From NCBI GenBank assembly GCA_913020765.1, contig CAJWAO010000012.1:1-41377 (forward strand): a stretch of DNA of 41,377 bases, given 5' to 3'. Position 1 is the first letter of the stretch. Each line of letters opens with the position of its first letter. Positions 1 through 8,569 of this stretch are shown in pieces. Position numbers and translations under genes: made by a program. The notes beneath the pieces are model-generated. The model ran no database searches, had not been told where the DNA came from, and saw nothing but the letters and a program-made list of their open reading frames with translations. This DNA comes from an uncultured Flavobacteriales bacterium. GTDB lineage: Bacteria; Bacteroidota; Bacteroidia; Flavobacteriales_D; Crocinitomicaceae.

Positions 1-11
1 GTAGGTTGTTG

Positions 12-85
12 TAGCGAGAGGGAGATTTGAACTCCCGACCTCCGGGTTATGAATCCGGCGCTCTAACCAACTGAGCTACCTCGCC
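12..85 (-). tRNA. tRNA-Met, anticodon CAU
   Basis: The minus strand folds as a 74-nt cloverleaf: a 7-bp acceptor stem with two G-U pairs, a GCTC/GAGC D stem, an anticodon loop TTCATAA with CAT at 51-49, a GGGAG/CTCCC T stem with TTCAAAT loop, and discriminator A. No CCA is encoded. The initiator hallmarks (C1 mismatch, three G-C pairs next to the anticodon loop) are absent, so elongator Met is most likely. A CAU anticodon could also be tRNA-Ile2, modified by TilS. The bottom anticodon-stem pair 31/39 reads A-C. Confidence 0.93.
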
Positions 86-95
86 ATTTCGGGTG

Positions 96-103
96 CAAAT
101 ATA
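96..103 (-). promoter_or_regulatory. -7 promoter element (TATATTTG) for the tRNA
   Basis: The minus strand reads TATATTTG, a match to the Bacteroidota -7 consensus TAnnTTTG. It ends 10 bases before the mature tRNA 5' end, so the inferred transcription start lies a few bases upstream of the tRNA. No clear TTTG is visible at the -33 position. Confidence 0.6.
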
Positions 104-128
104 AGCAGATTTTTAAAAAGTAGTCTTT

Positions 129-1838
129 TTATGTATCAAGCTTTTCGAGCTCTAGCTCTACAAAATCTGCGAGCCTACAAATGTGGTCTCCAGAAAAATT
201 AAAATCAATTCCTGCTTTCGCATATACCTTCGGCATTGACTTCGTATAACCAAGTCTCAATGCGGCTCTGTAGTTGTCAACAGCTTTTTTGAAATCGGTT
301 TTGCTATTTTTCCAAATGCCAATTGCTCCCAGTTGAGCGATACCATATTCAATGTAGTAAAATGGCACCTCAAAAAGGTGCATCTGTCTTTGCCATGAAG
401 AAGCGAGAGTATCCTCGTATCCTGCCCAATCAACGAGTCCAGTGCCAAATCTTTTGTTGAGCTCCATCCAATAGGCCGTTCTCTCTGAGGCTGTGTGTTC
501 GTGGTGTTCATAGATCCAATGCTGAAAGGCGTCAATTTGTGCAATCCAAGGAAGGACCGTGATTGTTCCTTGAAGCTGTTCTTTTTTCGCTCTGTTGAGA
601 TTATCGGATTCATGGTAAAATTCATCCCAATACTCCATTGACAGTAATTCCATAGACATGGAGGCGAGCTCTGCTATTTCAGATGGAAAGCTTTTAAATG
701 CCGTCAGCTCTAACTCATGTGTCAAAAAGCTATGGATAGCGTGACCACCCTCATGAATCATCGTGGATAGGTCCCCTTGAGAACCCACAGCATTCATAAA
801 AATAAACGGTGCACCCGTTTCATACAATGGGTAATTGTAACCACCTGGAGCCTTCCCAGGTTTCGATTCAAGGTCAAAATGCTTCATTTTCTCCATTGTT
901 TTCAAAAATCTAGAAAATTCAGGGTTTATTTTTTCAAAAACGGAAATGGTTCCATCTAACATCTCTTGACCTGTTTTAAATGGTTTTAGAGGAGCTTTAC
1001 CTTCGGCATTTACAGCTGTATCCCATGGTCTGAATAGGTCCTTATTCATTTTGGATAGCCTTTCCTTTTGTATTTTCTTTACAAGCGGAACGATGTGTTT
1101 TTCGACTGAATCATGAAATTCAAAACAGGATTCTTTTGTGTAATCAAAACGCCCCATTTCTTTGAATTTAAAATCGCGATAATTTTTGAAGCCAGCGTTT
1201 TTTGCCAGTTCGGTACGTTTCTTAACGAGTACATCAAATAAATCATCAAGATCATTCATATCGGCAGAACGTCTTTCGGCCATTTTCTCAAAGACTGTCT
1301 TTCTTAAAGATTCATCCTGCTCTTTTAACAACAACCCAGCTTTTTGCATGGTAATGGATTCGCCATCGTGCTCAATACTTTGTGCACCACTTATTGCGCC
1401 AAACTCTTGCGTTTTTTCTGCCAAAAAGGCCTGTATTGAGATATTTTCTTCACGATATAATTCAAGCTGACTTTTTACACTGCGAATGTGAATGGCAAAT
1501 GCCTCTTCTTCTGCTAATTCTGCATGGAATGGACAGGTGATGAATTTTTTGTTCAGTGCATCGTCTATCGGTGCAAGTTTTGGTTGAATTTCAGTAACAA
1601 AGAAAGTGTATGCTTTCTGAAACGTTTCATTAGCTGTATCAATAGACATTCTAATATATCGCCAAGCCATATCCTCCTCTAAAACAGCTTCAAGTTCGCT
1701 TTTGTCCTTTAGCCACTGTCTTAAAGCTTCGATTGAATCAAGGTTTCTGTCTAGTAGTAGGGTTAAATATTTTTCAACTGATTCAAATGAATCAATGACC
1801 AATTGGTCGTCTACAAATGAACGACGGTATTTCTTCAT
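129..1838 (-). CDS. pepF: M3 family oligoendopeptidase (PepF-like)
   Basis: Cytoplasmic zinc metallopeptidase that cleaves short peptides. The M3 zinc motif HEGGH is at residues 362-366, in the context MIHEGGHAIHSF. It is followed about 25 residues later by the conserved glutamate helix (SEIAELASMSMELL), the expected third zinc ligand. The length of 569 residues fits the oligoendopeptidase F group, and no signal peptide is visible. It starts 13 bases downstream of the DUF5606 gene on the same strand, so the two are probably co-transcribed from the promoter at 2421. Its stop lies 43 bases from the tRNA. The family assignment is firm. The exact substrate range is unknown, and the symbol follows the usual naming of this subfamily. 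Confidence 0.9.
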   Translation of the reverse strand: MKKYRRSFVDDQLVIDSFESVEKYLTLLLDRNLDSIEALRQWLKDKSELEAVLEEDMAWRYIRMSIDTANETFQKAYTFFVTEIQPKLAPIDDALNKKFITCPFHAELAEEEAFAIHIRSVKSQLELYREENISIQAFLAEKTQEFGAISGAQSIEHDGESITMQKAGLLLKEQDESLRKTVFEKMAERRSADMNDLDDLFDVLVKKRTELAKNAGFKNYRDFKFKEMGRFDYTKESCFEFHDSVEKHIVPLVKKIQKERLSKMNKDLFRPWDTAVNAEGKAPLKPFKTGQEMLDGTISVFEKINPEFSRFLKTMEKMKHFDLESKPGKAPGGYNYPLYETGAPFIFMNAVGSQGDLSTMIHEGGHAIHSFLTHELELTAFKSFPSEIAELASMSMELLSMEYWDEFYHESDNLNRAKKEQLQGTITVLPWIAQIDAFQHWIYEHHEHTASERTAYWMELNKRFGTGLVDWAGYEDTLASSWQRQMHLFEVPFYYIEYGIAQLGAIGIWKNSKTDFKKAVDNYRAALRLGYTKSMPKVYAKAGIDFNFSGDHICRLADFVELELEKLDT

Positions 1839-1851
1839 GATGATATCTGAT

Positions 1852-2406
1852 TTAGTTACCTCTTTGAGAACCAGTTTTTGTGGGTCCTGACTTTTTGGCT
1901 GAAGAAGGCTTTCCTCCTTTAGATTTTGGGGCTACCTTTTTCGGAGTTGCCTTTTTGGGTACTACTTTTTTAGCTGTTTTTTCGTCATTATCGGAATTTG
2001 AATCCTCGGTTTTATCAGCTGTCTCTTTTATTTGAATCCCAGCTTTAATGAGGATATTGTACCATTGAAATATTTTACGCAAATCAGATGTATAAACACG
2101 CTCTTTATCGTAATTGGGTAGAATTTTTTCAAGTAAACCCTCAAGCACAGTGAGCTCCTCTTTGTGTGAGGGGCAGGCTTTTCCTTCATAATGGTCATGA
2201 AAAGATGCCAATACATCAGTCAATTTTACATCTTCATCTGTTGTATATATACTGATGTCTCCGAGTGTAGAGATTCGATCGGTGGCATAGGCGGGAAATC
2301 TTTTTTTATCTACAATTGATTCGACAATCACATTGTTTTTTCCTTGGGCAACAACTTTGAACAGCCCCGGTCTTCCTGTTATTGAAATAATTTCTTTTAA
2401 TTCCAT
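1852..2406 (-). CDS. DUF5606 family protein with Lys/Pro-rich tail
   Basis: Residues 1 to about 130 match the Bacteroidota-specific DUF5606 family as I recall it: an opening MELKEIISITGRPGLFKV, the segment GDISIYTTDEDVKL, and a helical part with YTSDLRKIFQWYNILIKAG. The function is unknown. Residues from about 135 to 184 form a low-complexity tail, first acidic (EDSNSDNDE), then basic with repeated KKV/APKK blocks resembling histone H1-type tails. The tail suggests nucleic-acid or ribosome contact, but that is inference. It is the first gene of a pair with the oligoendopeptidase. A TATTTTTG promoter element lies 15 bases upstream of the start. Confidence 0.8.
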   Translation of the reverse strand: MELKEIISITGRPGLFKVVAQGKNNVIVESIVDKKRFPAYATDRISTLGDISIYTTDEDVKLTDVLASFHDHYEGKACPSHKEELTVLEGLLEKILPNYDKERVYTSDLRKIFQWYNILIKAGIQIKETADKTEDSNSDNDEKTAKKVVPKKATPKKVAPKSKGGKPSSAKKSGPTKTGSQRGN

Positions 2407-2420
2407 TTAAAAAGTTTGGT

Positions 2421-2428
2421 CAAAAATA
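2421..2428 (-). promoter_or_regulatory. -7 promoter element (TATTTTTG) for the DUF5606-pepF pair
   Basis: The minus strand reads TATTTTTG, matching TAnnTTTG, with 14 bases between its final G and the ATG at 2406. This predicts a leader of roughly 10 nt. No -33 TTTG is evident. Confidence 0.5.
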
Positions 2429-2523
2429 GAAAAACTTCACCTCACATGGGTATAAATATTCTTTTAATATCTGAATGACAAGTAAATAAAGGCCGAATAA
2501 TCGTCTAGGCACTCTTTTATCCG

Positions 2524-2531
2524 TACCTTTG
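2524..2531 (+). promoter_or_regulatory. -7 promoter element (TACCTTTG) for the helicase-typA operon
   Basis: TACCTTTG matches TAnnTTTG and ends 22 bases before the helicase ATG at 2554. No clear TTTG is seen at -33. Confidence 0.6.
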
Positions 2532-2553
2532 CACCCAATTTAAATAATTAAGG

Positions 2554-4398
2554 ATGACATTTGAAGAGCTGGGATTGAGAGAAGAGGTGCTGAAGTCGTT
2601 AAAAGAATTGGGTTTTGAAGCACCGACTCCCATCCAGGAGCAAGCGATTCCCCACCTAATGAAAGAAGATTGTGATTTTGTTGGGTTAGCACAGACCGGA
2701 ACGGGGAAAACGGCAGCGTTTGGTTTGCCATTAATAAATTATATAAATACCAATTCCAATAGACCTCAAGGGCTCATAATTTGTCCAACTCGTGAATTAT
2801 GTCTGCAAATCACCCGGGATTTAGAAATCTTTGCTAAATATGTCAAATGTCCTATTGTATCGGTTTATGGTGGTGCAGATATTAGGCGTCAAATGACGCA
2901 AATAAAAAAGGGAGCTTCAATTGTAGTGGCAACTCCAGGAAGACTTCTCGACCTTATCAAAAGAAAGGCCATTCAGCTTTCTGAAGTTAAAAATGTGGTT
3001 TTGGATGAAGCAGATGAAATGCTGAATATGGGATTCAAGGAAGATATTGATGATATTTTAGAAACAACACCTGAATCTAAAAATGTTTGGTTGTTCTCAG
3101 CAACGATGCCGAAGGACGTGGCACGCATTGCAAAGACATATATGACCCAACCATTAGAGGTTTCGATTGGTCATAAGAATCAGACGAATGAAAATATTGA
3201 GCATATATTTTACTTGGTCAAAGAAAGAGACCGTTACGAGGCAGTAAAACGTTTGATTGATTTTCATCCCCAAATATATGGATTGATTTTCTGTAGAACT
3301 AAGCACGAAACAGGAACTGTCGCTGAAAAGCTAGCGCGTGAGGGCTACAACGCTGAACCCTTACATGGTGATTTAACCCAACCTATGCGAGACCGTGTGA
3401 TGGCTAGATTTAGAAGTAAAGAGTTACAGATTTTAGTAGCCACGGATGTAGCAGCTCGAGGTATTGATGTTGATGACATTACACATGTAATCAATTACAA
3501 CCTACCAGACGATAATGAGAATTATACTCATCGTAGTGGTCGGACTGCAAGAGCAGGTAAAACGGGGCAGTCTTTGGTTTTGATCACTCCTAAAGAAGGA
3601 TTTAAAATCAAATCGATTGAAAAGCAAATGCGCACTCAATTTAGCCAGGGTCAAATTCCAAATGCTGAAGAGATTTGTGAAATACAGCTGATGAAACTAA
3701 TTCAAAATACCATAAACATCAACGTAAAGGAGAAGGATATTGAGAAATTTATGCCTCAAATTTTAGCCTCGTTTGAAACTATGGATAAGACGGAGATTAT
3801 CAAAAAGTTCGTTTCTGCTGAGTTCAATCGATTCATTGAGTATTACGATCGGGCAGGTGATTTAAATCAACGCGCAAAACAAGATTCTGGTCGAGAGAGA
3901 GGAGAACGCAAAGACAAAGGTCAGCGGGCTCGGGATGAAGGAAAAACGAGGTTTTTCCTTAGTGCAGGTCGCAGAGATGGCCTTAATCCGGGTGCACTTT
4001 TAAGGGTCGTTTGCGATGCCGCTGGTATTAAATCAGACGTTATTGGTAGAATTGATATTATGACATCATATGCATTTTTTGATGTAGATGAGGCGCATAC
4101 CGAGAGAATTCTTAAAAATGTAAATGGTACGGAATTCGAAGGGACCAAATTATCTGTTGAGGTAACCAATACTCAAAATGGTGGTGGGAAAGGTTCAAGA
4201 GGTGGGGATCGAGGTTCTGGTGGGCGCAGATCAGGCGGTGGTAGATTTCGTAGATCGGGAGGTAGTAATTTCAGAAGCAAGAAATCTAAAGGCAATAGGG
4301 ATAAAGGACGCAGAAGCTCTGACCGCCATTCTAGAGATAGAAATGGAGGATCGGAACGTCGTTCAGGCTCAGATAGATCTAGATATAGAGGTCGTTAA
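2554..4398 (+). CDS. deaD: DEAD-box ATP-dependent RNA helicase with DbpA RNA-binding domain and RGG-like tail
   Basis: Unwinds structured RNA; the family acts in ribosome assembly, mRNA turnover and cold adaptation. Visible motifs in order: Q motif (GFEAPTPIQEQAIP), Walker A AQTGTGKT at residues 46-53, PTREL, TPGRLLDL, DEAD at 151-154, SAT, and motif VI HRSGRTARAGK. A DbpA-type RNA-binding domain starts near residue 465 (RFFLSAGRRDGLNPGALLR). From about 540 to 614 the protein is a disordered Gly/Arg/Ser tail with RGG-like repeats, which likely adds non-specific RNA affinity. The 614-residue length fits DeaD/CsdA-like enzymes. The start follows a Bacteroidota promoter with no Shine-Dalgarno. 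typA begins 13 bases downstream on the same strand. Confidence 0.95.
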   Translation: MTFEELGLREEVLKSLKELGFEAPTPIQEQAIPHLMKEDCDFVGLAQTGTGKTAAFGLPLINYINTNSNRPQGLIICPTRELCLQITRDLEIFAKYVKCPIVSVYGGADIRRQMTQIKKGASIVVATPGRLLDLIKRKAIQLSEVKNVVLDEADEMLNMGFKEDIDDILETTPESKNVWLFSATMPKDVARIAKTYMTQPLEVSIGHKNQTNENIEHIFYLVKERDRYEAVKRLIDFHPQIYGLIFCRTKHETGTVAEKLAREGYNAEPLHGDLTQPMRDRVMARFRSKELQILVATDVAARGIDVDDITHVINYNLPDDNENYTHRSGRTARAGKTGQSLVLITPKEGFKIKSIEKQMRTQFSQGQIPNAEEICEIQLMKLIQNTININVKEKDIEKFMPQILASFETMDKTEIIKKFVSAEFNRFIEYYDRAGDLNQRAKQDSGRERGERKDKGQRARDEGKTRFFLSAGRRDGLNPGALLRVVCDAAGIKSDVIGRIDIMTSYAFFDVDEAHTERILKNVNGTEFEGTKLSVEVTNTQNGGGKGSRGGDRGSGGRRSGGGRFRRSGGSNFRSKKSKGNRDKGRRSSDRHSRDRNGGSERRSGSDRSRYRGR

Positions 4399-4411
4399 TT
4401 GAATACTTTTT

Positions 4412-6211
4412 ATGGAGATAAGAAATATAGCTATCATAGCACACGTTGACCATGGTAAAACTACTTTGGTAGACAAAATGATTGAAGCAGGAGATTTTGT
4501 CAATGAACGGGATCGTCCAACAGGAGAACTTATTATGGATAACAATGACCTTGAAAAAGAAAGAGGAATCACCATTGTATCGAAAAACGTATCAGTCATT
4601 TACAAGAATACCAAGATCAATATTATTGACACGCCAGGTCACGCTGATTTCGGAGGAGAGGTAGAACGTGTGTTGAATATGGCTGATGGCGTCTGTTTGC
4701 TTGTTGATGCTTTTGAAGGTCCAATGCCGCAAACAAGATTTGTCTTGGGAAAGGCGCTTTCAATGGGTTTAAAACCTTTGGTGGTGGTAAATAAGGTTGA
4801 CAAGGAAAATTGTACCCCTGAGGAGGTACATGAAAAAGTTTTTGATTTGATGTTTGAACTTGATGCATCTGAGGATCAGCTTGATTTTCCTACCATTTAC
4901 GGTTCAGCAAAAAACAATTGGATGTCAACGGATTGGAAAAAGCCCACAGGATCGATAAATCCTCTATTGGATGAGGTGCTCAATTATTTTCCACCTAAAA
5001 AAATTGCAGAAGGAAATACCCAGATGTTGATTACCTCATTAGATTTCTCTTCTTATGTAGGAAGGATCGCGATTGGTCGACTTACACGAGGTGAGCTGAA
5101 AGAAAATATGCCAATTATTTTATCAAAAAGAGATGGTTCTCAGGAACGACACCGCGTAAAAGAGCTTTTTACTTTTGAAGGGATTCAGCGTATAAAGGTT
5201 TCATCTGTTACACCTGGAGATATATGTGCAATAACAGGTATAGAAGGTTTTGAAATTGGGGATTCAATATGTGATGCCGAGAATCCTCAAGCCCTACCTA
5301 CTATTAATATGGACGAGCCTACAATGTCCATGCTTTTTTCTATTAATGATTCTCCTTTTTTCGGTAAGGAAGGTAAATTTGTTACTTCAAGACACATTCA
5401 AGAACGTTTGACCAAAGAGCTCGAAAAGAACCTAGCTTTGCGCGTTCATGAAACTGATAAAGCGGATAAATGGCTGGTTTACGGTCGAGGTGTGCTTCAT
5501 TTATCGGTTTTAATTGAAACCATGCGACGCGAAGGTTATGAGCTTCAGGTGGGACAACCACAAGTTATCCTTAAAGAAATTGATGGCAAAAAATGTGAAC
5601 CCATCGAGGAGTTGACCATTGATTTACCCGATGAATTTAGTGGAACTGCTGTCGAGGCTGTTACAAAGCGAAAAGGCGAAATGCTCAATATGGAGCCCAA
5701 AGGCGCAAGAATGGTGATGCAATTTCATATTCCTTCTCGAGGAATCATTGGGTTGCGAAATTATTTACTGACACAAACAGCAGGAGAGGCAATTATGACG
5801 CACAGGTATATTGAATACCAGCCATTCAAAGGAGAAATTCCTGGTCGTCAGAATGGTTCGCTTATTTCACTCGAACAGGGCAAGTCTATCCCATTTTCGT
5901 TGAACAACCTTCAAGAAAGAGGGACCTTCTTTATCGGTTCAAATCAGGATATTTATGAAGGTCAGGTCATTGGAGAAAATTCTCGAACCGGTGATTTGTG
6001 TGTCAATGTTACAAAGACAAAGAAAATGTCGAACATGCGTTCTTCCGGAGCAGACGATAAAGTACGTATTTCGCCACCAAGAATTTTTAGTTTGGAAGAA
6101 TGTTTGGAATATATTCAGCGTGATGAATATGTTGAGGTTACACCTTCAACGCTCAGGATTCGTAAAATTCTTCTTAAAGAGATGGATAGGAAGCGCGCTC
6201 AAAAAAATTAA
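4412..6211 (+). CDS. typA: Ribosome-associated translational GTPase TypA/BipA
   Basis: Elongation-factor-like GTPase that binds the ribosome and assists large-subunit assembly and stress adaptation. The G domain shows AHVDHGKTT (residues 10-18), DTPGH (73-77) and NKVD (127-130). The C-terminal half carries the BipA-specific part, including ARMVMQFHIPSRGIIGLRNY and the segment KTKKMSNMRSSGADDKVR. The length of 599 residues is typical. It is encoded 13 bases after the DEAD-box helicase, so the two RNA/ribosome genes probably form one transcript. No anomalies are visible. Confidence 0.97.
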   Translation: MEIRNIAIIAHVDHGKTTLVDKMIEAGDFVNERDRPTGELIMDNNDLEKERGITIVSKNVSVIYKNTKINIIDTPGHADFGGEVERVLNMADGVCLLVDAFEGPMPQTRFVLGKALSMGLKPLVVVNKVDKENCTPEEVHEKVFDLMFELDASEDQLDFPTIYGSAKNNWMSTDWKKPTGSINPLLDEVLNYFPPKKIAEGNTQMLITSLDFSSYVGRIAIGRLTRGELKENMPIILSKRDGSQERHRVKELFTFEGIQRIKVSSVTPGDICAITGIEGFEIGDSICDAENPQALPTINMDEPTMSMLFSINDSPFFGKEGKFVTSRHIQERLTKELEKNLALRVHETDKADKWLVYGRGVLHLSVLIETMRREGYELQVGQPQVILKEIDGKKCEPIEELTIDLPDEFSGTAVEAVTKRKGEMLNMEPKGARMVMQFHIPSRGIIGLRNYLLTQTAGEAIMTHRYIEYQPFKGEIPGRQNGSLISLEQGKSIPFSLNNLQERGTFFIGSNQDIYEGQVIGENSRTGDLCVNVTKTKKMSNMRSSGADDKVRISPPRIFSLEECLEYIQRDEYVEVTPSTLRIRKILLKEMDRKRAQKN

Positions 6212-6262
6212 ATTTGTAGGCTGAAAAGCGTAATAAAATGGCTTTCGAATCGTTTATTTACT

Positions 6263-7084
6263 GTGGTTACTAGAAGTCTCCTTATAATCCTCCTATTTTC
6301 TGCGTGTGCACTGCGTGCACAACAGCCTAATTTTTTTTCTCGCTCTGAGATTGGTATTCATGCAGGAACTATGTTTTACATTGGTGATCTGAATCAGTTT
6401 AAACCATTTTACAAAAGTAAACTTGCGGGAAGCCTGGTTTATCGTTTCAACGTGCATTCTAGAATGACCTTACGTTTTAATGCGACTTATGGAAATGTGG
6501 CGGCAGACGATCGTGATGCGCGTCAGGCCTTAATTGTGAATAGGAATTTAAATTTCACTTCTCAAATCAAGGAGCTGGCAGGAGGAATTGAATTTCATTA
6601 TATGCCTTTTCAATTTGGCAATAGACGTTATATTGGAACCGCATATATGATTACCCAGTTAGGTTTTTTTCATATGAATCCCGAAACAGAATATAATGGA
6701 GAAATGGTGTCTTTACAATCGCTAGGTACTGAGGGTCAGAGCCCCAAAGGTGATATCAAACCCTACAGTAAATATCAATTGTGTATCCCTTTAGGATTGG
6801 GAGTCAAATTATCTTTAGGAAAATATTGTTCATTTAATATAGACATTGCAATCCGAAAAACCTTCACTGATTACATTGATGATGTAGGTTCTGATACATA
6901 TATGGATGCAGCCACCCTATTGGCGATTAATGGGGCAAATGCTGTTGCTTTATCAAATAGGAGCCTTGATGGTTCTTTTCAGGGGAGACGAGGAAATTCT
7001 ACAAATAAGGATTGGTATGTATATGCAGGGGGTATGCTCACGTTTCGACTAGGTAAGGGGAATAATTGCCCCGTTATTCGTTAA
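6263..7084 (+). CDS. Outer-membrane beta-barrel protein, DUF6089-like
   Basis: An N-terminal signal peptide (RSLLIILLFSACALRAQQ) is followed by alternating aromatic/polar strands typical of an eight- to ten-stranded barrel. It includes EIGIHAGTMFYIGDLNQFKP, which resembles Bacteroidota DUF6089 proteins, and a final strand ending DWYVYAGGMLTFRLGKG. The role is unknown. The start is GTG at 6263: no in-frame ATG exists between the typA stop and this point, and the ATG at 6238 is in another frame. It lies 51 bases after typA and may be read through from it. Its stop overlaps that of the convergent DUF2256 gene in a TTAA. Confidence 0.75.
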   Translation: MVTRSLLIILLFSACALRAQQPNFFSRSEIGIHAGTMFYIGDLNQFKPFYKSKLAGSLVYRFNVHSRMTLRFNATYGNVAADDRDARQALIVNRNLNFTSQIKELAGGIEFHYMPFQFGNRRYIGTAYMITQLGFFHMNPETEYNGEMVSLQSLGTEGQSPKGDIKPYSKYQLCIPLGLGVKLSLGKYCSFNIDIAIRKTFTDYIDDVGSDTYMDAATLLAINGANAVALSNRSLDGSFQGRRGNSTNKDWYVYAGGMLTFRLGKGNNCPVIR

Positions 7085-7215
7085 GCTCTTTTCGCCCTTC
7101 TACAGCGTTCACTGCAGTACTTAACTTCATCCCAACAAGCTTTCCATTTTTTCCGCCACAAAAAATCTTTTTTACACACCACACATTTTTTTGAAGGAAA
7201 ATTTTCCTTTTTCAT
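7081..7215 (-). CDS. DUF2256 small zinc-ribbon protein, 44 residues
   Basis: An ATG at 7215 opens a 44-codon frame ending in TAA at 7083-7081. The protein has CVVC at residues 11-14 and CSERC at 34-38, a CxxC-X19-CxxxC zinc-binding pattern, flanked by FLWRKKWKACWDEVKYC. This is the DUF2256 signature. The family's function is not known. From memory, DUF2256 genes often sit beside TIGR03643 and cryptochrome/photolyase genes; the TIGR03643-like gene diverges from this one only 50 bases away. The stop codon overlaps that of the beta-barrel gene. The gene is easily missed because of its size, but the motif spacing makes it convincing. Confidence 0.85.
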   Translation of the reverse strand: MKKENFPSKKCVVCKKDFLWRKKWKACWDEVKYCSERCRRAKRA

Positions 7216-7265
7216 TGTTTTCACGTTGACCTAAACATTTTTATTTGACCTATTGTTTTTATCAC

Positions 7266-7526
7266 ATGAATCAACGGGATATCAACAGGGTGATTGAGAT
7301 GGCTTGGGAAGATCGCACTCCATTTGATGCGATAGAGTATCAGTTTGGGCTAACAGAAAAAGAAGTAATTGTTCTTATGCGTTCTGAATTAAAAAACAGC
7401 AGCTGGAAGCGTTGGAGGAAAAGAGTGCAGGGTAGGGGAACGAAGCATCAAGCAAAACGGGAATTCACGGTTGGGCGACACAAATGCTCAAGGCAAAGAA
7501 GCATTAGTCACAACAAAATTACTTAG
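7266..7526 (+). CDS. TIGR03643-like small protein
   Basis: The opening MNQRDINRVIEMAWEDRTPF, followed by DAIEYQFGLTEKEVIVLMR and WKRWRKRVQGRGTKH, matches my memory of the TIGR03643 family, a roughly 70-residue bacterial family of unknown function with a helix-turn-helix-like core. The ATG at 7266 was chosen over an upstream in-frame TTG at 7245 because the family begins there. The last 20 or so residues after HQAKR look like a lineage-specific basic extension. It diverges from the DUF2256 gene, which supports both calls. Its TAG overlaps the trpS stop on the other strand. The function is unknown. Confidence 0.75.
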   Translation: MNQRDINRVIEMAWEDRTPFDAIEYQFGLTEKEVIVLMRSELKNSSWKRWRKRVQGRGTKHQAKREFTVGRHKCSRQRSISHNKIT

Positions 7527-8500
7527 GTATTTGCATAGCCCACTTTATGACGCACTCTGTTTAGAACTTTTAAAGCAACAACCTTGGCTTTTTTCGCACC
7601 TATCGAGAGCGCCTCATCGATTTCATCTTTATGTTCCATAAGGTAGTTGTACCTCTCTCGTTCTAGTTTGAACTTTTCAATAATTAGCTCGTACAACGCT
7701 TGCTTTGCATGCCCATATCCATAACCTCCTTTTTCATAATTTGCCCGCATTGTTAAAACTGCTTCTTCGTCAGCTAAAATAGAGTACAAGGCAAAAATGG
7801 TACAGTTATCAGGGTTCTTTGAATCTTCAAGGGCTTCGCTATTCGAGACAATAGACATAATTTGTTTCCGAAGTTTCTTTTCTGGGAGGAAAATATCAAT
7901 AAGGTTGTTTCTAGACTTGCTCATTTTGTGACCGTCTGTTCCTGGAATTAATTTTGTTTTCTCAGTCGTTTCTTCCTTTGGTATTACAAAGGTTTCACCG
8001 AGCTGAAGATTGAATTTAGTAGCAACATCTCGTGTCATCTCAATATGCTGTTTTTGATCTTTACCTACGGGAACAAGTTCTGCATCATAAAGAAGAATAT
8101 CAGCGGCCATGAGCATAGGGTAGGTAAATAATCCTCCATTCACATCATCAAGACGGTCTGATTTATCTTTAAAGGAATGCGCTAGGGTGAGTCGTTTATA
8201 AGGGTAAAAACAAAGCAGGTGCCACATTAATTCAGTGACCTCTGGTATATCGCTTTGCCTGTAAAACGTTGTTTTTGAAGGGTCTAAACCGCATGACAGC
8301 CATGCTGCAGCTGTACGATACGTATTTTCTTTTAATATCTCTGGGTCTTTCACTTGTGTAAGGGAATGCAGGTCTGCAATAAATAAAAAGGATTCGTTTT
8401 TATTATCTTTTGCAAGTTGAATTGCAGGTATAATCGCACCAAGAAGGTTTCCCAAGTGTGTGGTTCCCGTACTCTGTATTCCTGTTAATATTCGTGCCAT
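7523..8500 (-). CDS. trpS: Tryptophanyl-tRNA synthetase
   Basis: Class I aminoacyl-tRNA synthetase that charges tRNA-Trp. The HIGH-equivalent is HLGN at residues 15-18, within ILTGIQSTGTTHLGNLLGA, and KMSKS is at 192-196. The tryptophan-binding region FTYPMLMAADILLYDAELVPVGKDQ (residues roughly 125-150) is present. The start at 8500 (MARILTGI) gives 325 residues, normal for the family. An in-frame ATG 45 bases upstream would add 15 non-conserved residues and is disfavoured. A weak -7-like TACTTTTA lies at 8519-8512. It is divergent from plsC and convergent with the TIGR03643-like gene, with stop codons overlapping. Confidence 0.96.
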   Translation of the reverse strand: MARILTGIQSTGTTHLGNLLGAIIPAIQLAKDNKNESFLFIADLHSLTQVKDPEILKENTYRTAAAWLSCGLDPSKTTFYRQSDIPEVTELMWHLLCFYPYKRLTLAHSFKDKSDRLDDVNGGLFTYPMLMAADILLYDAELVPVGKDQKQHIEMTRDVATKFNLQLGETFVIPKEETTEKTKLIPGTDGHKMSKSRNNLIDIFLPEKKLRKQIMSIVSNSEALEDSKNPDNCTIFALYSILADEEAVLTMRANYEKGGYGYGHAKQALYELIIEKFKLERERYNYLMEHKDEIDEALSIGAKKAKVVALKVLNRVRHKVGYANT

Positions 8501-8569
8501 AAGATTTAATGTAAAAGTAGAAAATATATTTCCGTTGATTTCCAAAACTTTTTCTTAATTTTCTTAGTG

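Noticed and set aside
4160-4398. Gly/Arg/Ser repeats at the end of the helicase gene as a DNA tandem repeat
   Set aside because: The nucleotide sequence has no regular unit; the pattern is only low-complexity protein sequence typical of RGG tails.
8501-8545. A 15-residue N-terminal extension of trpS from an upstream ATG
   Set aside because: The residues are not family-like, and MARILTGI at 8500 is the normal TrpRS start.
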